A DNA stretch of 64,000 nucleotides, taken from positions 682,001 through 746,000 of the forward strand of contig JADJBX010000001.1 in NCBI GenBank assembly GCA_016703545.1. The letters run 5' to 3'. Numbering within the stretch: the first letter of the stretch is position 1; each line of letters starts with the position of its first letter. Source of the DNA: Candidatus Amarobacillus elongatus (GTDB lineage: Bacteria > Chloroflexota > Dehalococcoidia > Tepidiformales > Tepidiformaceae). This document shows positions 26,042-42,710 of this stretch, one piece after another. A program made the translations under genes and the position numbers. The notes under the pieces were generated by a model, which saw only the letters and a program-made list of their open reading frames with translations, was not told the DNA's origin and did no database searches.

Positions 26042-27163
26042 CTATGCGATGCCGAGGCGGCGGTCGTTCTCGCGCCAGGCGATGTCATTCAGGAGCATGA
26101 GGCCGCCGGACACGAGGGAGTGCCCGCCGAGGAGGATCGGCTTCGGGGCAGCGACCACGGCCTTCGTGAGCTGGCGAAGGAAGTCATCCTCGATGGTGGC
26201 GGGCTGCATGAGGTCGCTGCGGAAGCGGTCCTCGCGAGACGGTTGGATGCCGAGGTGCGCTTCGAGGACGCGCGTATCGAGGACGACGGCGTCCCCGAGT
26301 TCGCACAGGCGGGCGACGAAGCGCTTCACGCCCAACTCCTCCAGCAGGAAGCCGAGGACGGACCGGGGGCGGTACCCGGGGGGCGCGGTGGCGAGGCCCC
26401 GCTCTTCGCTGATGACGCGCTTGCGGCAGGCGGTCTCGCGTTCGAGGTGCTGCCAGGTGACGGCCCCGACGCGTCCGGCGATGACCAGCTCGGCCTCGCG
26501 GTCGCAGAGGACGCGCATAACGGCGCGGTAGGGCGCGAGGGGGAGGTGGTCGCGGGGCAGGGCGGCGGCGAGTGCGACCGGGAGCGTCTCGTCGAGGGCG
26601 AGCACGGCGAGATCGGCGGGGGTATCGAGGTCGAACTGCGTGGCCGTGCTGCGGGGGAGGTTGATGGCGGCGAGGCCCGCGTTGTCGCGCAGGCGGCGGG
26701 GAAGGAAGTTGTCGCGGGGGAGGTCCCCGGCGCGTTCGATGGCGTCACCGGGCCGGAAGGCGGTGATGTCGGCCGAGTAGAAGTTGTTCGTGACGAAGCG
26801 GTCCGGGCCAGCCTGGAGTTCGCGCAGGAGATGGGCGAATTCGGCGGCGCCGAACAGCGGGATGCTGCCGGAACCCATGACAGCGGGCGCGGCAAGCCCG
26901 TACCGGGCGATGACGCCGCGCAGGCGTGGCCCGAACGCGAACGGCTCCCCGGGGCGATCGGGATCGATGAGGACGCCGGCGGGTACAGGCTCGAAGGCGG
27001 CGGGATCGTCCGTCGCGATGATGACGGCTCCGAAGCCGGCGGCGAGGGCGGCGGCGGCGGCCTGGCGCGCGGCGGCGACGCGGGCGGTGGCGAGGAGGCG
27101 TTCGGCCTCGCCGCCGCCGGTCGCACCGTGGAGCATCACAAGCACGGGGCGCACGTAGGGCAT
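26042..27163 (-). CDS. Nucleotidyltransferase-like protein of unknown role
   Basis: A 373-residue protein. The first part has the layout of a GT-A-fold nucleotidyltransferase of the MobA/CofC type (AAGFGAVIIATDDP, then APAVMGSGSIPLFG), followed by a middle section (DRFVTNNFYSADITAF, LPRSTATQFDLDTPADLAVL). The C-terminal part has segments that look like nucleotide or metal binding (CELGDAVVLDTRVLEAH, PKPILLGGHSLVSGGL). I do not recognise the family with certainty. It is separated from the BON gene by a 93-nt spacer and from the rpoC terminator by about 95 nt. Confidence 0.5.
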   Translation of the reverse strand: MPYVRPVLVMLHGATGGGEAERLLATARVAAARQAAAAALAAGFGAVIIATDDPAAFEPVPAGVLIDPDRPGEPFAFGPRLRGVIARYGLAAPAVMGSGSIPLFGAAEFAHLLRELQAGPDRFVTNNFYSADITAFRPGDAIERAGDLPRDNFLPRRLRDNAGLAAINLPRSTATQFDLDTPADLAVLALDETLPVALAAALPRDHLPLAPYRAVMRVLCDREAELVIAGRVGAVTWQHLERETACRKRVISEERGLATAPPGYRPRSVLGFLLEELGVKRFVARLCELGDAVVLDTRVLEAHLGIQPSREDRFRSDLMQPATIEDDFLRQLTKAVVAAPKPILLGGHSLVSGGLMLLNDIAWRENDRRLGIA

Positions 27164-27258
27164 GGGGGCAGCGTAGGGGTGAGTGGCGCGACGGGCGAGC
27201 GGGACGCTAGAAGTGGCAGTTCCATCGGCACCGCGGGCATTGGGAGCGGTCCATGCGA

Positions 27259-27284
27259 AAGGGCCACCCTTGCGGGTGGCCCTT
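27259..27284 (-). terminator. rpoC terminator
   Basis: AAGGGCCACCC (27259-27269) and GGGTGGCCCTT (27274-27284) form an 11-bp stem with a 4-nt loop, followed on the minus strand by TTTCGC. It is 24 nt past the rpoC stop. Confidence 0.8.
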
Positions 27285-27307
27285 CGTGGTGAGTCCGGGT
27301 GCGAGGG

Positions 27308-35685
<8,378 letters not shown>

Positions 35686-35787
35686 CCTGTCGTCGTTCTC
35701 CTTCAGGACTTCAGAGCGGGGCAAAAAGGGATAGGGGCAAATGGCCGGGGACGAGGTAGTTCTCTGGGCATAGTTAGGCGAGCAGCC

Positions 35788-35817
35788 AGCGTACCAGTTG
35801 CGCGCCAGCCGGGTCAA
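35788..35817 (-). promoter_or_regulatory. rpoB promoter (proximal)
   Basis: Minus strand: TTGACC (35817-35812), an 18-nt spacer and TACGCT (35793-35788) preceded by TGG, an extended -10. About 95 nt of leader precede the rpoB ATG. Confidence 0.55.
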
Positions 35818-35898
35818 GCCGCCGTGGAGGAAGCGTAACGGAAAGATGGCGCGGAACCAGCCGGGCCGCGCACGAGCTCCTCATTTGGGAACGCGCCC

Positions 35899-35927
35899 AT
35901 CATAGCGGGGGGCTGCAACGGGGTCGA
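35899..35927 (-). promoter_or_regulatory. rpoB promoter (distal candidate)
   Basis: Minus strand: TCGACC (35927-35922), a 17-nt spacer and TATGAT (35904-35899). It lies between the clpC terminator and the proximal rpoB promoter in the 344-nt gap between the two genes. I see nothing else in that gap. Confidence 0.45.
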
Positions 35928-35978
35928 GAAGGACGGAGCCCGTGGTGAACCGATTCCACGGCCTGCGCGGACACAAGA

Positions 35979-36006
35979 GGAATGGCGCCCCTTCGGGCGC
36001 CGTTCC
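35979..36006 (-). terminator. clpC terminator
   Basis: A 12-bp stem with one G-T pair, GGAATGGCGCCC (35979-35990) with GGGCGCCGTTCC (35995-36006), and a 4-nt loop. A weak T-rich stretch follows on the minus strand. It is about 23 nt after the clpC stop. Confidence 0.7.
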
Positions 36007-36029
36007 TGGTGGTGTGCTGGCTGCCGGCA

Positions 36030-38507
36030 TTAGCCGACGGGAGCGGGCTCCCGCACGGGTTCGATGCGCAGGCCTTCGCCATCGTCCGGCCCCTTGCGGT
36101 CCACGACGACGGTGTCCCCGGTGGCGAACTCACCGGCGAGCAGCATCTCGGACAGCTTGTCCTCGATGGCGTCGGAGATGAGGCGGCGCAGCGGCCGGGC
36201 GCCGAAGGCGTGGTCGTAGCCCTTTTCGCCGAGCCAGTCCTTCGCCTCGGAGGTCACCTCGAGCATGATGCCCTTGGTGGCGAGCTGCTTGGTCACGCCG
36301 ACGAGCTCAAGCTCGACAACCTTGCGGATGTCCTCGCTGCTGAGCGGCCGGAAGACAACGGTGCTATCGATGCGGTTCAGGAACTCGGGCCGGAACACGT
36401 TCTTGAGTTCCGTGAGCACCTTCTCCTTCATCCGCTGGTAGCGGTCCTCGATGGTCTTGACCTCGTCGCTGGTGCGCTGGAAGCCCAGGCCCGAATCGCG
36501 CTTGATGAGGTCGGAGGCGACGTTCGAGGTCATGATGATGATGGTGTTGCGGAAGTCGACCTTGCGGCCCTTGGCATCGGCGAGGCGGCCCTCGTCGAAG
36601 ATCTGGAGGAGCAGGTTGAAGACTTCCGGGTGCGCCTTCTCGATTTCGTCGAGGAGGATCAGGCAGTACGACTTGCGGCGCACGGTATCGGTGAGCTGCC
36701 CGCCGTCGTCGTAGCCGACGTACCCGGGAGGGGCGCCGACCAGCCGCGAAACGGTGTGCTTTTCGCTGAACTCGCTCATGTCCAGCTTTATCATGTTGTC
36801 CTGGCTATCGAACATGAATTCGGCCAGCTGGCGGGCGAGGTGCGTCTTGCCGGACCCGGTGGGGCCGACGAAGAGGAACACGCCGATCGGGCGGCGCGGG
36901 TCCTTGAGGCCGGCGCGAGCGCGGCGGACGGCGCGGGCGATCGTCTCGATCGCTTCGTCCTGGCCGATGACGCGGCCGCGAAGCTGGTCTTCCATCTTGA
37001 GCAGGCGGGCGCTCTCCTCGCTCGCGATGCGGGCGACGGGGATGCCGGTCCACATCGAGACGACTTCGGAGATGTCCTCTTCCGTCACGACGGGGGTGGC
37101 GATGCCTTCCTCCCCTTCTTCCCACTCGCCCATCTCGTTGATCTTCTCCTGCAGCTTGAGTTCGCGATCGCGGAGTTCCGCGGCGTATTCGAACTGCTGG
37201 GCGGAGATCGCCTGGTCCTTTTCGCGGCGCAGGCTTTCGAGGCCCTTCATCGCTTCCTTCAGGGAAGGCGGCGTGGCGGCGCGGCGGATGCGGACGCGGC
37301 TCGAGGCCTCGTCGATGAGGTCGATCGCCTTGTCCGGCAGGAACCGGTCGATGACGTAGCGGGCGGAGAGCTCGGCGGCGGCCTGGAGGGCGGCGTCGCT
37401 GATCTTGAGCTTGTGGTGCTCCTCGTAGCGCGGGCGGATGCCCTTGAGGATCTCCACGGTCTCCTCGACCGACGGCTCCTCGACGATGATGGGCTGGAAG
37501 CGGCGTTCGAGGGCGGCGTCGCGCTCGATGTGCTTCCGGTACTCGTCGAGGGTGGTGGCTCCAATGCACTGGAGCTCTCCTCGTGCGAGGGAGGGTTTGA
37601 GGATGTTGGCCGCATCGACGGCGCCCTCGGCGGCACCCGCCCCGACGAGCATGTGAAGCTCGTCGATGAAGAGGATGCAGTTGCCGGCGCCCTTGATCTC
37701 CTCGATCACCTTCTTCAAGCGCTCTTCGAACTCACCGCGGTACTTGGTGCCGGCGACTAGCGAGCCGATGTCCAGGGTGAGCAGGCGCTTGCCCTGGAGC
37801 GTCTCGGGGACATCGCCACCCACAATCCGCTGGGCAAGCAGCTCCGCGATGGCGGTCTTGCCCACACCTGGCTCGCCAATGAGCACGGGGTTGTTCTTGG
37901 TGCGGCGCGAGAGGATCTGGACGACGCGCTCCAGTTCATTGGAGCGGCCGATGACCGGGTCGAGCTGGGCATTGCGAGCGGCCTGCGTGAGGTCGATGCC
38001 GAGCTGGTCGACGGTGGGGGTGCGGGTCGCCTGGCGGGCGCCCGCGGTCGCGGCCTGCGGCGAGGACTGGCTGAGGATGCGGGTGGTCTCGGCGCGGACG
38101 CGTTCGAGGTTCACACCGAGGCTTTCGAGCACGCCGGCGGCGATGCCTTCGCCCTCGCGAACGAGGCCGAGGAGGAGGTGTTCGGTGCCGATGTAGCTGT
38201 GGGTGAGGCGGCGTGCCTCGTCGACGGCGAGCTCGATGACCTTCTTGGCGCGGGGGGTGAGGCCGATTTCGCCGAGAACGGTGCGGTCGCCGCGGCCGAT
38301 GATGAATTCGACCGCGGAGCGGACCTTATTGAGTTCGACGCCGAGGTTGCCCAGGACCTTGGCGGCAACGCCATCGCCTTCGCGAACCAGTCCGAGGAGA
38401 ATGTGCTCCGTGCCGATGTAATTGTGGTTGAAGCGGTGCGCTTCTTCCTGCGCGAGCGTGAGCACACGCCGGGCGCGCTCCGTGAACTTATCGAATCGAT
38501 CGGCCAT
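36030..38507 (-). CDS. clpC: ATP-dependent Clp protease ATPase ClpC
   Basis: A class 1 Hsp100 unfoldase of 825 residues that feeds substrates to ClpP. Two N-terminal repeats ([20 protein letters not shown] and [20 protein letters not shown]), AAA1 Walker [13 protein letters not shown], a coiled middle domain containing a UVR-like segment (ALQYAAELRD-type), and AAA2 Walker [14 protein letters not shown] with the [11 protein letters not shown]alker B are visible. The ribosome site GGGAGAAAGCA precedes the ATG. No ctsR or mcsA/mcsB gene is adjacent. Confidence 0.96.
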   Translation of the reverse strand: MADRFDKFTERARRVLTLAQEEAHRFNHNYIGTEHILLGLVREGDGVAAKVLGNLGVELNKVRSAVEFIIGRGDRTVLGEIGLTPRAKKVIELAVDEARRLTHSYIGTEHLLLGLVREGEGIAAGVLESLGVNLERVRAETTRILSQSSPQAATAGARQATRTPTVDQLGIDLTQAARNAQLDPVIGRSNELERVVQILSRRTKNNPVLIGEPGVGKTAIAELLAQRIVGGDVPETLQGKRLLTLDIGSLVAGTKYRGEFEERLKKVIEEIKGAGNCILFIDELHMLVGAGAAEGAVDAANILKPSLARGELQCIGATTLDEYRKHIERDAALERRFQPIIVEEPSVEETVEILKGIRPRYEEHHKLKISDAALQAAAELSARYVIDRFLPDKAIDLIDEASSRVRIRRAATPPSLKEAMKGLESLRREKDQAISAQQFEYAAELRDRELKLQEKINEMGEWEEGEEGIATPVVTEEDISEVVSMWTGIPVARIASEESARLLKMEDQLRGRVIGQDEAIETIARAVRRARAGLKDPRRPIGVFLFVGPTGSGKTHLARQLAEFMFDSQDNMIKLDMSEFSEKHTVSRLVGAPPGYVGYDDGGQLTDTVRRKSYCLILLDEIEKAHPEVFNLLLQIFDEGRLADAKGRKVDFRNTIIIMTSNVASDLIKRDSGLGFQRTSDEVKTIEDRYQRMKEKVLTELKNVFRPEFLNRIDSTVVFRPLSSEDIRKVVELELVGVTKQLATKGIMLEVTSEAKDWLGEKGYDHAFGARPLRRLISDAIEDKLSEMLLAGEFATGDTVVVDRKGPDDGEGLRIEPVREPAPVG

Positions 38508-38545
38508 TGCTTTCTCCCAGCTGACTAGTCACGGCCAGCACGGCT

Positions 38546-40033
38546 TTAGGTTGCCTCGCCAGAGGCGTCCTCCGCTGCGGAAGCTACGTCCATCTGCGTT
38601 GCGGATCCATCAGTGTCCCCACTCTCATCTTGCGAGGGGGAACCCGCATCTGTCTCGTCCGGGGTGCCTTCCGCCGTACCAATATCCTTGAAGGGGCTGT
38701 CCCCGGCGTTGCCGAGGGCCTGGGCGAAGGCGTGGGCGAAGGCGCTTACGGGCTCGGGATCGCGCGCGACGGCGCGTTCAATGGCTTCCTGGGTGGTCCG
38801 GGGTTCCGGCCGGCGCGGGGTTTCGCGCGCGGGGAGCCCGAACTGTTCGCGGACATCGTCGGGGTAATCGAGCACGGCGCCCTGGGCATCGAAGACGAAG
38901 CCCATGGCCTCCGCGTCGTTGCGAGCCTGGCGGAGGCTCAGCCCGAGGCGGTGGCGGTCCTTCTCGATGCGTACCAGCTTCACCGGAACGATGTCGCCTT
39001 CCTTGACGACGTCCTTCGGGTGCTGGATGCGGCGGTTCGAGAGTTCGGAAATGTGAATGAGGCCTTCGACGGGCCCATCGAGCCGGACGAAGGCGCCGAA
39101 CGCCATCAGCTTGGTCACGCGGCCGATCAGGATCTGGCCGATGACGAAGCGATTGACCGTGGTGTCCCACTTCTCCGGCTGGGCCCGCTTGAGCGAGAGC
39201 GAGATCTTCTTGGTTTCGCGGTCGACCTTGAGGATGTACGCCTTCACGACGTCGCCGACGTTGTAGAGGTCCTTGGCCTTCTTGCCGCGTTCCCAGGTGA
39301 GTTCGGTCATGTGGGCGAGGCCGTCAGCGCCGCCGAGGTCGACGAAGACGCCGAAATCGGTGATGGAGGAGACGCGGCCCTCGCGGATTTCGCCTTCCTT
39401 GAGGTCGTCGAGGACCTTGTCCTTGGCGACCTTGCGGTGCTCCGCCATGGCGGCGCGTTCGCTGAGGATGACGCGGTTCCGCTTGCGGTTGAATTCGACG
39501 ACCTTGAGGCGGATGGGCTTGCCAACAAGGTTGGCGAGCTGCCCGACGGCCTCGGGGTCATCGCGGCGGACGCTGTCGACCTGCGAGAGGGGGACGAAGG
39601 CGTTGACGCCTTCGACGTTGACGAGGATGCCGCCCCGGTTGTGGCCGGTGACCTGCGCCTCGAAGATTTCGGCGGATTCAAAGCGGGCCTGGAGGAGGTC
39701 CCAGCCTTCCTCGCCACGGGCGCGGTCGAGGGAGACGATGGGGTGCCCCTCGGCGGAGGAGGGCTGGAGCACCATCACCTTGACGGTATCGCCGGCGCGG
39801 AGCTTGGCCCGGCCATCGACCCCGAGCGAGAGCATCTCGTTCTGGGGGATGAGGGCTTCGGTCTTGGTGCCGACGTCGACGATGAGGCCATCGGGTGAAT
39901 CGCCCATGACCATGCCCTCGACGATTTCGCCGCGGCGAAGGCTGCCCGATTGCTGAGCAGCTTCAAGGTCGAGGAGGGCCCCCATATCCATTTCTTCCAT
40001 GGGGGGGTTGGGCTGGGCGGTATCAGTGGACAA
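38546..40033 (-). CDS. rpsA: 30S ribosomal protein S1
   Basis: A 495-residue S1 protein with four S1/OB-fold repeats: about residues 33-105, 120-195 (IFEAQVTGHNRGGILVNVEG), 205-275 (IREGRVSSITDFGVFVDLGG) and 290-360 (ILIGRVTKLMAFGAFVRLDG). It helps mRNA bind the 30S subunit. The C-terminal 100 residues are an acidic low-complexity tail. It has its own promoter (-35/-10 at 40108-40136) and is separated from clpC by only 38 nt. Confidence 0.95.
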   Translation of the reverse strand: MSTDTAQPNPPMEEMDMGALLDLEAAQQSGSLRRGEIVEGMVMGDSPDGLIVDVGTKTEALIPQNEMLSLGVDGRAKLRAGDTVKVMVLQPSSAEGHPIVSLDRARGEEGWDLLQARFESAEIFEAQVTGHNRGGILVNVEGVNAFVPLSQVDSVRRDDPEAVGQLANLVGKPIRLKVVEFNRKRNRVILSERAAMAEHRKVAKDKVLDDLKEGEIREGRVSSITDFGVFVDLGGADGLAHMTELTWERGKKAKDLYNVGDVVKAYILKVDRETKKISLSLKRAQPEKWDTTVNRFVIGQILIGRVTKLMAFGAFVRLDGPVEGLIHISELSNRRIQHPKDVVKEGDIVPVKLVRIEKDRHRLGLSLRQARNDAEAMGFVFDAQGAVLDYPDDVREQFGLPARETPRRPEPRTTQEAIERAVARDPEPVSAFAHAFAQALGNAGDSPFKDIGTAEGTPDETDAGSPSQDESGDTDGSATQMDVASAAEDASGEAT

Positions 40034-40107
40034 CTTGGGCTCCGTTTGGGGGCAGATTCGCCCGGTGAGGGGAGAAGGGCCCGAGGGTTGGGGGATGTTC
40101 GAATTCG

Positions 40108-40136
40108 ATTGTAGCAGCGCGGGAATCTTGTGCGAA
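40108..40136 (-). promoter_or_regulatory. rpsA promoter
   Basis: Minus strand: TTCGCA (40136-40131), a 17-nt spacer and TACAAT (40113-40108), about 70 nt before the rpsA ATG. Confidence 0.55.
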
Positions 40137-40195
40137 AGCGCAGGGAACCTGCCCGGGCGGGCAGGCCGTTCGCGCGGCCCTTTCGAAGCGGAGAC

Positions 40196-40218
40196 AAAAA
40201 AACCGCGCCAGGCGCGGT
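40196..40218 (-). terminator. 5S rRNA terminator
   Basis: ACCGCGC/GCGCGGT stem (40212-40218 with 40202-40208) with a 3-nt loop, followed on the minus strand by seven T residues: a textbook intrinsic terminator about 15 nt past the 5S end. Confidence 0.9.
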
Positions 40219-40232
40219 CTTCATTGTTTGTC

Positions 40233-40347
40233 CCGGCGGCGGCCTATTTTCCCACCCAGTTGCCCGGGCAGTATCGTCAGCGCTGAGGCGTTTCACTTCC
40301 GTGTTCGGGATGGGAACGGGTGGGACCACCTCGCTCTAGCCACCAGT
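40233..40347 (-). rRNA. rrf: 5S ribosomal RNA
   Basis: The minus strand contains the 5S hallmark CCCGAACACGGAAGTGAAAC, and helix I (TGGTGGC at 40345-40339 with GCCGCCG at 40243-40237) closes the molecule. The ends are approximate to a few bases. It is not next to a 23S gene: a divergent protein gene lies beyond its promoter. Its own promoter and terminator flank it. Confidence 0.93.
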
Positions 40348-40354
40348 GAGATGA

Positions 40355-40382
40355 AGTATGGCACCGCCTTCGCTAAGCGCAA
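40355..40382 (-). promoter_or_regulatory. 5S rRNA promoter
   Basis: Minus strand: TTGCGC (40382-40377), a 16-nt spacer and CATACT (40360-40355). The predicted start near 40348 coincides with the 5S 5' end. Confidence 0.6.
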
Positions 40383-40394
40383 CAGCCCCCGCTC

Positions 40395-40408
40395 TTCACC
40401 TTTGTGAA
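40395..40408. promoter_or_regulatory. Perfect palindrome TTCAC-N4-GTGAA
   Basis: TTCACCTTTGTGAA lies 13 nt upstream of the 5S -35 and just before the divergent gene at 40459. It could be a regulator site for either. No partner is known. Confidence 0.35.
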
Positions 40409-40458
40409 TTTTCGGCGGGGTTTGAACAATGCGCCCCAAAACGGCATGGTGCGCGCCT

Positions 40459-40953
40459 ATGAGGTCCCTCTTCCTCCTGATCCTCGGAATCGTCGCCGGG
40501 GTTTTCGGCACCATCCTCTGGACGACGCTCGACCCCACGCTCGACAGCACCGAGCCGGAAACGGCGCTGGGCGGCAATGCGCGCATCTCCCTGAGCGAAG
40601 ACGCCCTCGCCACCGTCATCAAGCAGAACCTGGAGGACCTCCCCGGCGCGAGCGACATGCGCGTCTCGACCGATATCCGCGAGGACGGCATCGTGGCGGT
40701 CTCGCTGACGGTCGGCACGGGGGCGCTGGCGGTAAAGGCGACGCTCGAAACCGACCCCGACGTCGTCGCCGGACGGCTGAAGCTCAACGTGGTGAGCTCG
40801 TCCCTTGGGAAGGTCGCCCTGCCGGAGGACATCGTCGAACGCATCGAGCGGCCGCTGCAGCAGCGGCTCGACGACCTCTCGGGGGGGTTGGAGTACACGC
40901 TCCGTTCAATCTCGACGGCCGAGCACCGGCTCACGCTGGAGATCGAAATCTAG
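40459..40953 (+). CDS. Membrane-anchored protein of unknown function
   Basis: About 164 residues. One N-terminal membrane helix (LFLLILGIVAGVFGTILWTT) is followed by an extracytoplasmic domain that begins RISLSEDALATVIKQNLE, has a beta-rich middle (TDIREDGIVAVSLTVGTGAL) and ends with a helix-strand pair (RSISTAEHRLTLEIEI). The layout is like that of YpmS/DUF2140 lipid-binding proteins, but this is a weak resemblance. ATG 40459 directly precedes the membrane segment; an ATG at 40429 would add 10 residues. Confidence 0.55.
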   Translation: MRSLFLLILGIVAGVFGTILWTTLDPTLDSTEPETALGGNARISLSEDALATVIKQNLEDLPGASDMRVSTDIREDGIVAVSLTVGTGALAVKATLETDPDVVAGRLKLNVVSSSLGKVALPEDIVERIERPLQQRLDDLSGGLEYTLRSISTAEHRLTLEIEI

Positions 40954-40989
40954 CGGTCACTCCTTGCCCCCGCCGGGCAGCCTGCCGCA

Positions 40990-42138
40990 CTACCCGGTCG
41001 TGGATACGCCGATGATCCGGCCGATGACGAACGTGAGGCCAGCGGCCGAGAGGCCGAACACGAGCATCCGGCCGCCCGAGAAGAGCACGCCCCGGCCGGT
41101 GAAGAGGGTGGTGACGGCGCCGGCCAGGAACAGGGCCGCACCCGCGGCGATGGCGCTCGCGGCCGTGGCGGCGGCGCCCCCGCCGAACATCCACGGCAGC
41201 AGCGGCACGGCAGCGCCGATGACGAAGAGCACGAACGACGTGATGGCGGCGACCCAGGCGTTCCCCGCTTCATCCGGGGACATGCCCAGCTCCTCGCGAG
41301 CGAGAGTGTCCAACGCCGATTCCTTGTTCTTCATGATGTGGCTGGCGAAGAGGGCGGCGTCTTCGCGTGGCAGGCCCTTCGCCTGGTAGATGAGGGTTAG
41401 CTCTTCTTCCTCTTCCTCGGGCAGGAACTCCAGCTCCTCGCGTTCGATGGCCATCTGGCGTTCGAACGATTCGGCGGAGCTGCGGACGCTGATCCATTCG
41501 CCGAGCGCCATGGAGAAGGCGCCCGCGAGCAGGCCGGCGAGGCCGGCGAGGAACACGACATCGCGCCCGGGGTCGGCGCCGGCGACGCCCATGACGAGCG
41601 AGAGGTTGGACACGAGGCCGTCGTTCACGCCGAGGACGGCGGCGCGGAGGGCGTTGCCCGAGCTGCCGCGGTGGCGGCCTTCGAGGCGCGCGATGGAGCC
41701 CGCGCTGGTGGCGCCGGCATGGCCCCGGGAGAGCTCGCGGAAGAGGCGTGCGTGCGAGCGCTCCTCGGCGGGGAGGTTGGCCGCCACGGCCTCGGGCTGG
41801 TTGTCGTACATGCCCGTGGCATCGACTTCCATGGCCGTGACGATGGGGGCGACGGCGTGGGTGCCGAAACGCCGGGCGAGCCACCCGAGGACGCGCACAC
41901 GGCGGGAGGGTTTGAAATCGGGGACAGGGGCGCCCGCTTCGCGGAGCTTTGCCGCCCAGAGCTCCTTATGGCGCTCCTCGCTGACGGCGAGCCGCTGGTA
42001 GACCTCGCGCAGGCCGGGGTCCTTCTCGGCGGCGGCGAGGAGGTGGTAGAGGGCGGCGCCATCCACTTCATCGCGAAGGTTCGAACGGTACCGCTTGATG
42101 TCGTCCGGGGAGACGCGTGAAGGGGTGTCAGAGGGCAT
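40990..42138 (-). CDS. Rubrerythrin-VIT1/CCC1 fusion (iron/manganese exporter-like)
   Basis: A 382-residue fusion. The N-terminal 140 residues are a ferritin-like di-iron domain (EVDGAALYHLLAAAEKDP, AVSEERHKELWAAKLREAG, LPAEERSHARLFREL). The C-terminal part is a VIT1/CCC1 transporter (AVLGVNDGLVSNLSLVMGVAGA, FSMALGEWISVRSSAE) with five membrane helices. Such fusions (MbfA-like) export iron and protect cells from H2O2. It converges with the preceding gene at a 36-nt gap. Confidence 0.92.
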   Translation of the reverse strand: MPSDTPSRVSPDDIKRYRSNLRDEVDGAALYHLLAAAEKDPGLREVYQRLAVSEERHKELWAAKLREAGAPVPDFKPSRRVRVLGWLARRFGTHAVAPIVTAMEVDATGMYDNQPEAVAANLPAEERSHARLFRELSRGHAGATSAGSIARLEGRHRGSSGNALRAAVLGVNDGLVSNLSLVMGVAGADPGRDVVFLAGLAGLLAGAFSMALGEWISVRSSAESFERQMAIEREELEFLPEEEEEELTLIYQAKGLPREDAALFASHIMKNKESALDTLAREELGMSPDEAGNAWVAAITSFVLFVIGAAVPLLPWMFGGGAAATAASAIAAGAALFLAGAVTTLFTGRGVLFSGGRMLVFGLSAAGLTFVIGRIIGVSTTG

Positions 42139-42187
42139 GGGGAGAGCTTAGCGCGTGCGCGAATTCAGCCCCAGAGGCGAATGGGGT

Positions 42188-42212
42188 GGGGCCGGGCGGG
42201 CTGCCCGGCCCC
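42188..42212 (-). terminator. Hairpin after the LysM gene
   Basis: GGGGCCGGGC (42188-42197) and GCCCGGCCCC (42203-42212) form a 10-bp stem with a 5-nt loop, 7 nt past the LysM stop. No T tract, so termination is probable rather than certain. Confidence 0.5.
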
Positions 42213-42219
42213 GGTTTGG

Positions 42220-42666
42220 TCATTCGGGGATGGCCAGTTCCTGGCCGGGGTAGATGAGGTCCGGGTTGTCGAGTTTGTCCTGGTTCGCCTCGAAGATGCG
42301 CGTGGCGCTGGAGGCATCGCCGAAGTACTGCTGGGCGATGCTGGAGAGGGTTTCGCCCTCGGCGACGGTGTGGGTGCGGGAGGCGGGGGTGTCGGGGTAC
42401 TGCGGCTCGAGGTTCGCGCCGCCGGCGTAGGCCATCGACCCCGAACCGGAGGATGCGCCACCGGAAGGCGCGCTTCCCTGCGTGCTGTCGGCCGGGAGGT
42501 CGCGGTCGACGGGCGTGGCCGCCTGTGAGCGGGTATCGCTGGGCAGGGCGACGGGTGCTTCGCCGGACTCGAACTGGCCGGTGGTGCTGCCACCGGTGGC
42601 CTCGAGTTCGCCACCCTCGGCCTGGTCGACGTTTTCGGATTCCCTGGAAGTCAGGTACTGCGACAT
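42220..42666 (-). CDS. Small LysM-domain protein
   Basis: A 148-residue protein. The first 95 residues are low-complexity Ser/Gly/Ala/Thr/Glu-rich with no signal peptide. The last 50 form one LysM domain (THTVAEGETLSSIAQQYFGD, then DLIYPGQELAIPE), which binds glycans with GlcNAc. An AAGGAG ribosome site lies 6 nt before the ATG. Such small cytoplasmic-looking LysM proteins are widespread and of unknown role. Confidence 0.85.
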   Translation of the reverse strand: MSQYLTSRESENVDQAEGGELEATGGSTTGQFESGEAPVALPSDTRSQAATPVDRDLPADSTQGSAPSGGASSGSGSMAYAGGANLEPQYPDTPASRTHTVAEGETLSSIAQQYFGDASSATRIFEANQDKLDNPDLIYPGQELAIPE

Positions 42667-42710
42667 CGTTGGCTCCTTGAAATGAGTCGTGGAGCCAGTC
42701 TCGCGAACGG

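Noticed and set aside
40233..40347. End of a 16S-23S-5S operon
   Set aside because: Upstream of the 5S on its own strand there is only a promoter and a divergent protein gene; no 23S sequence.
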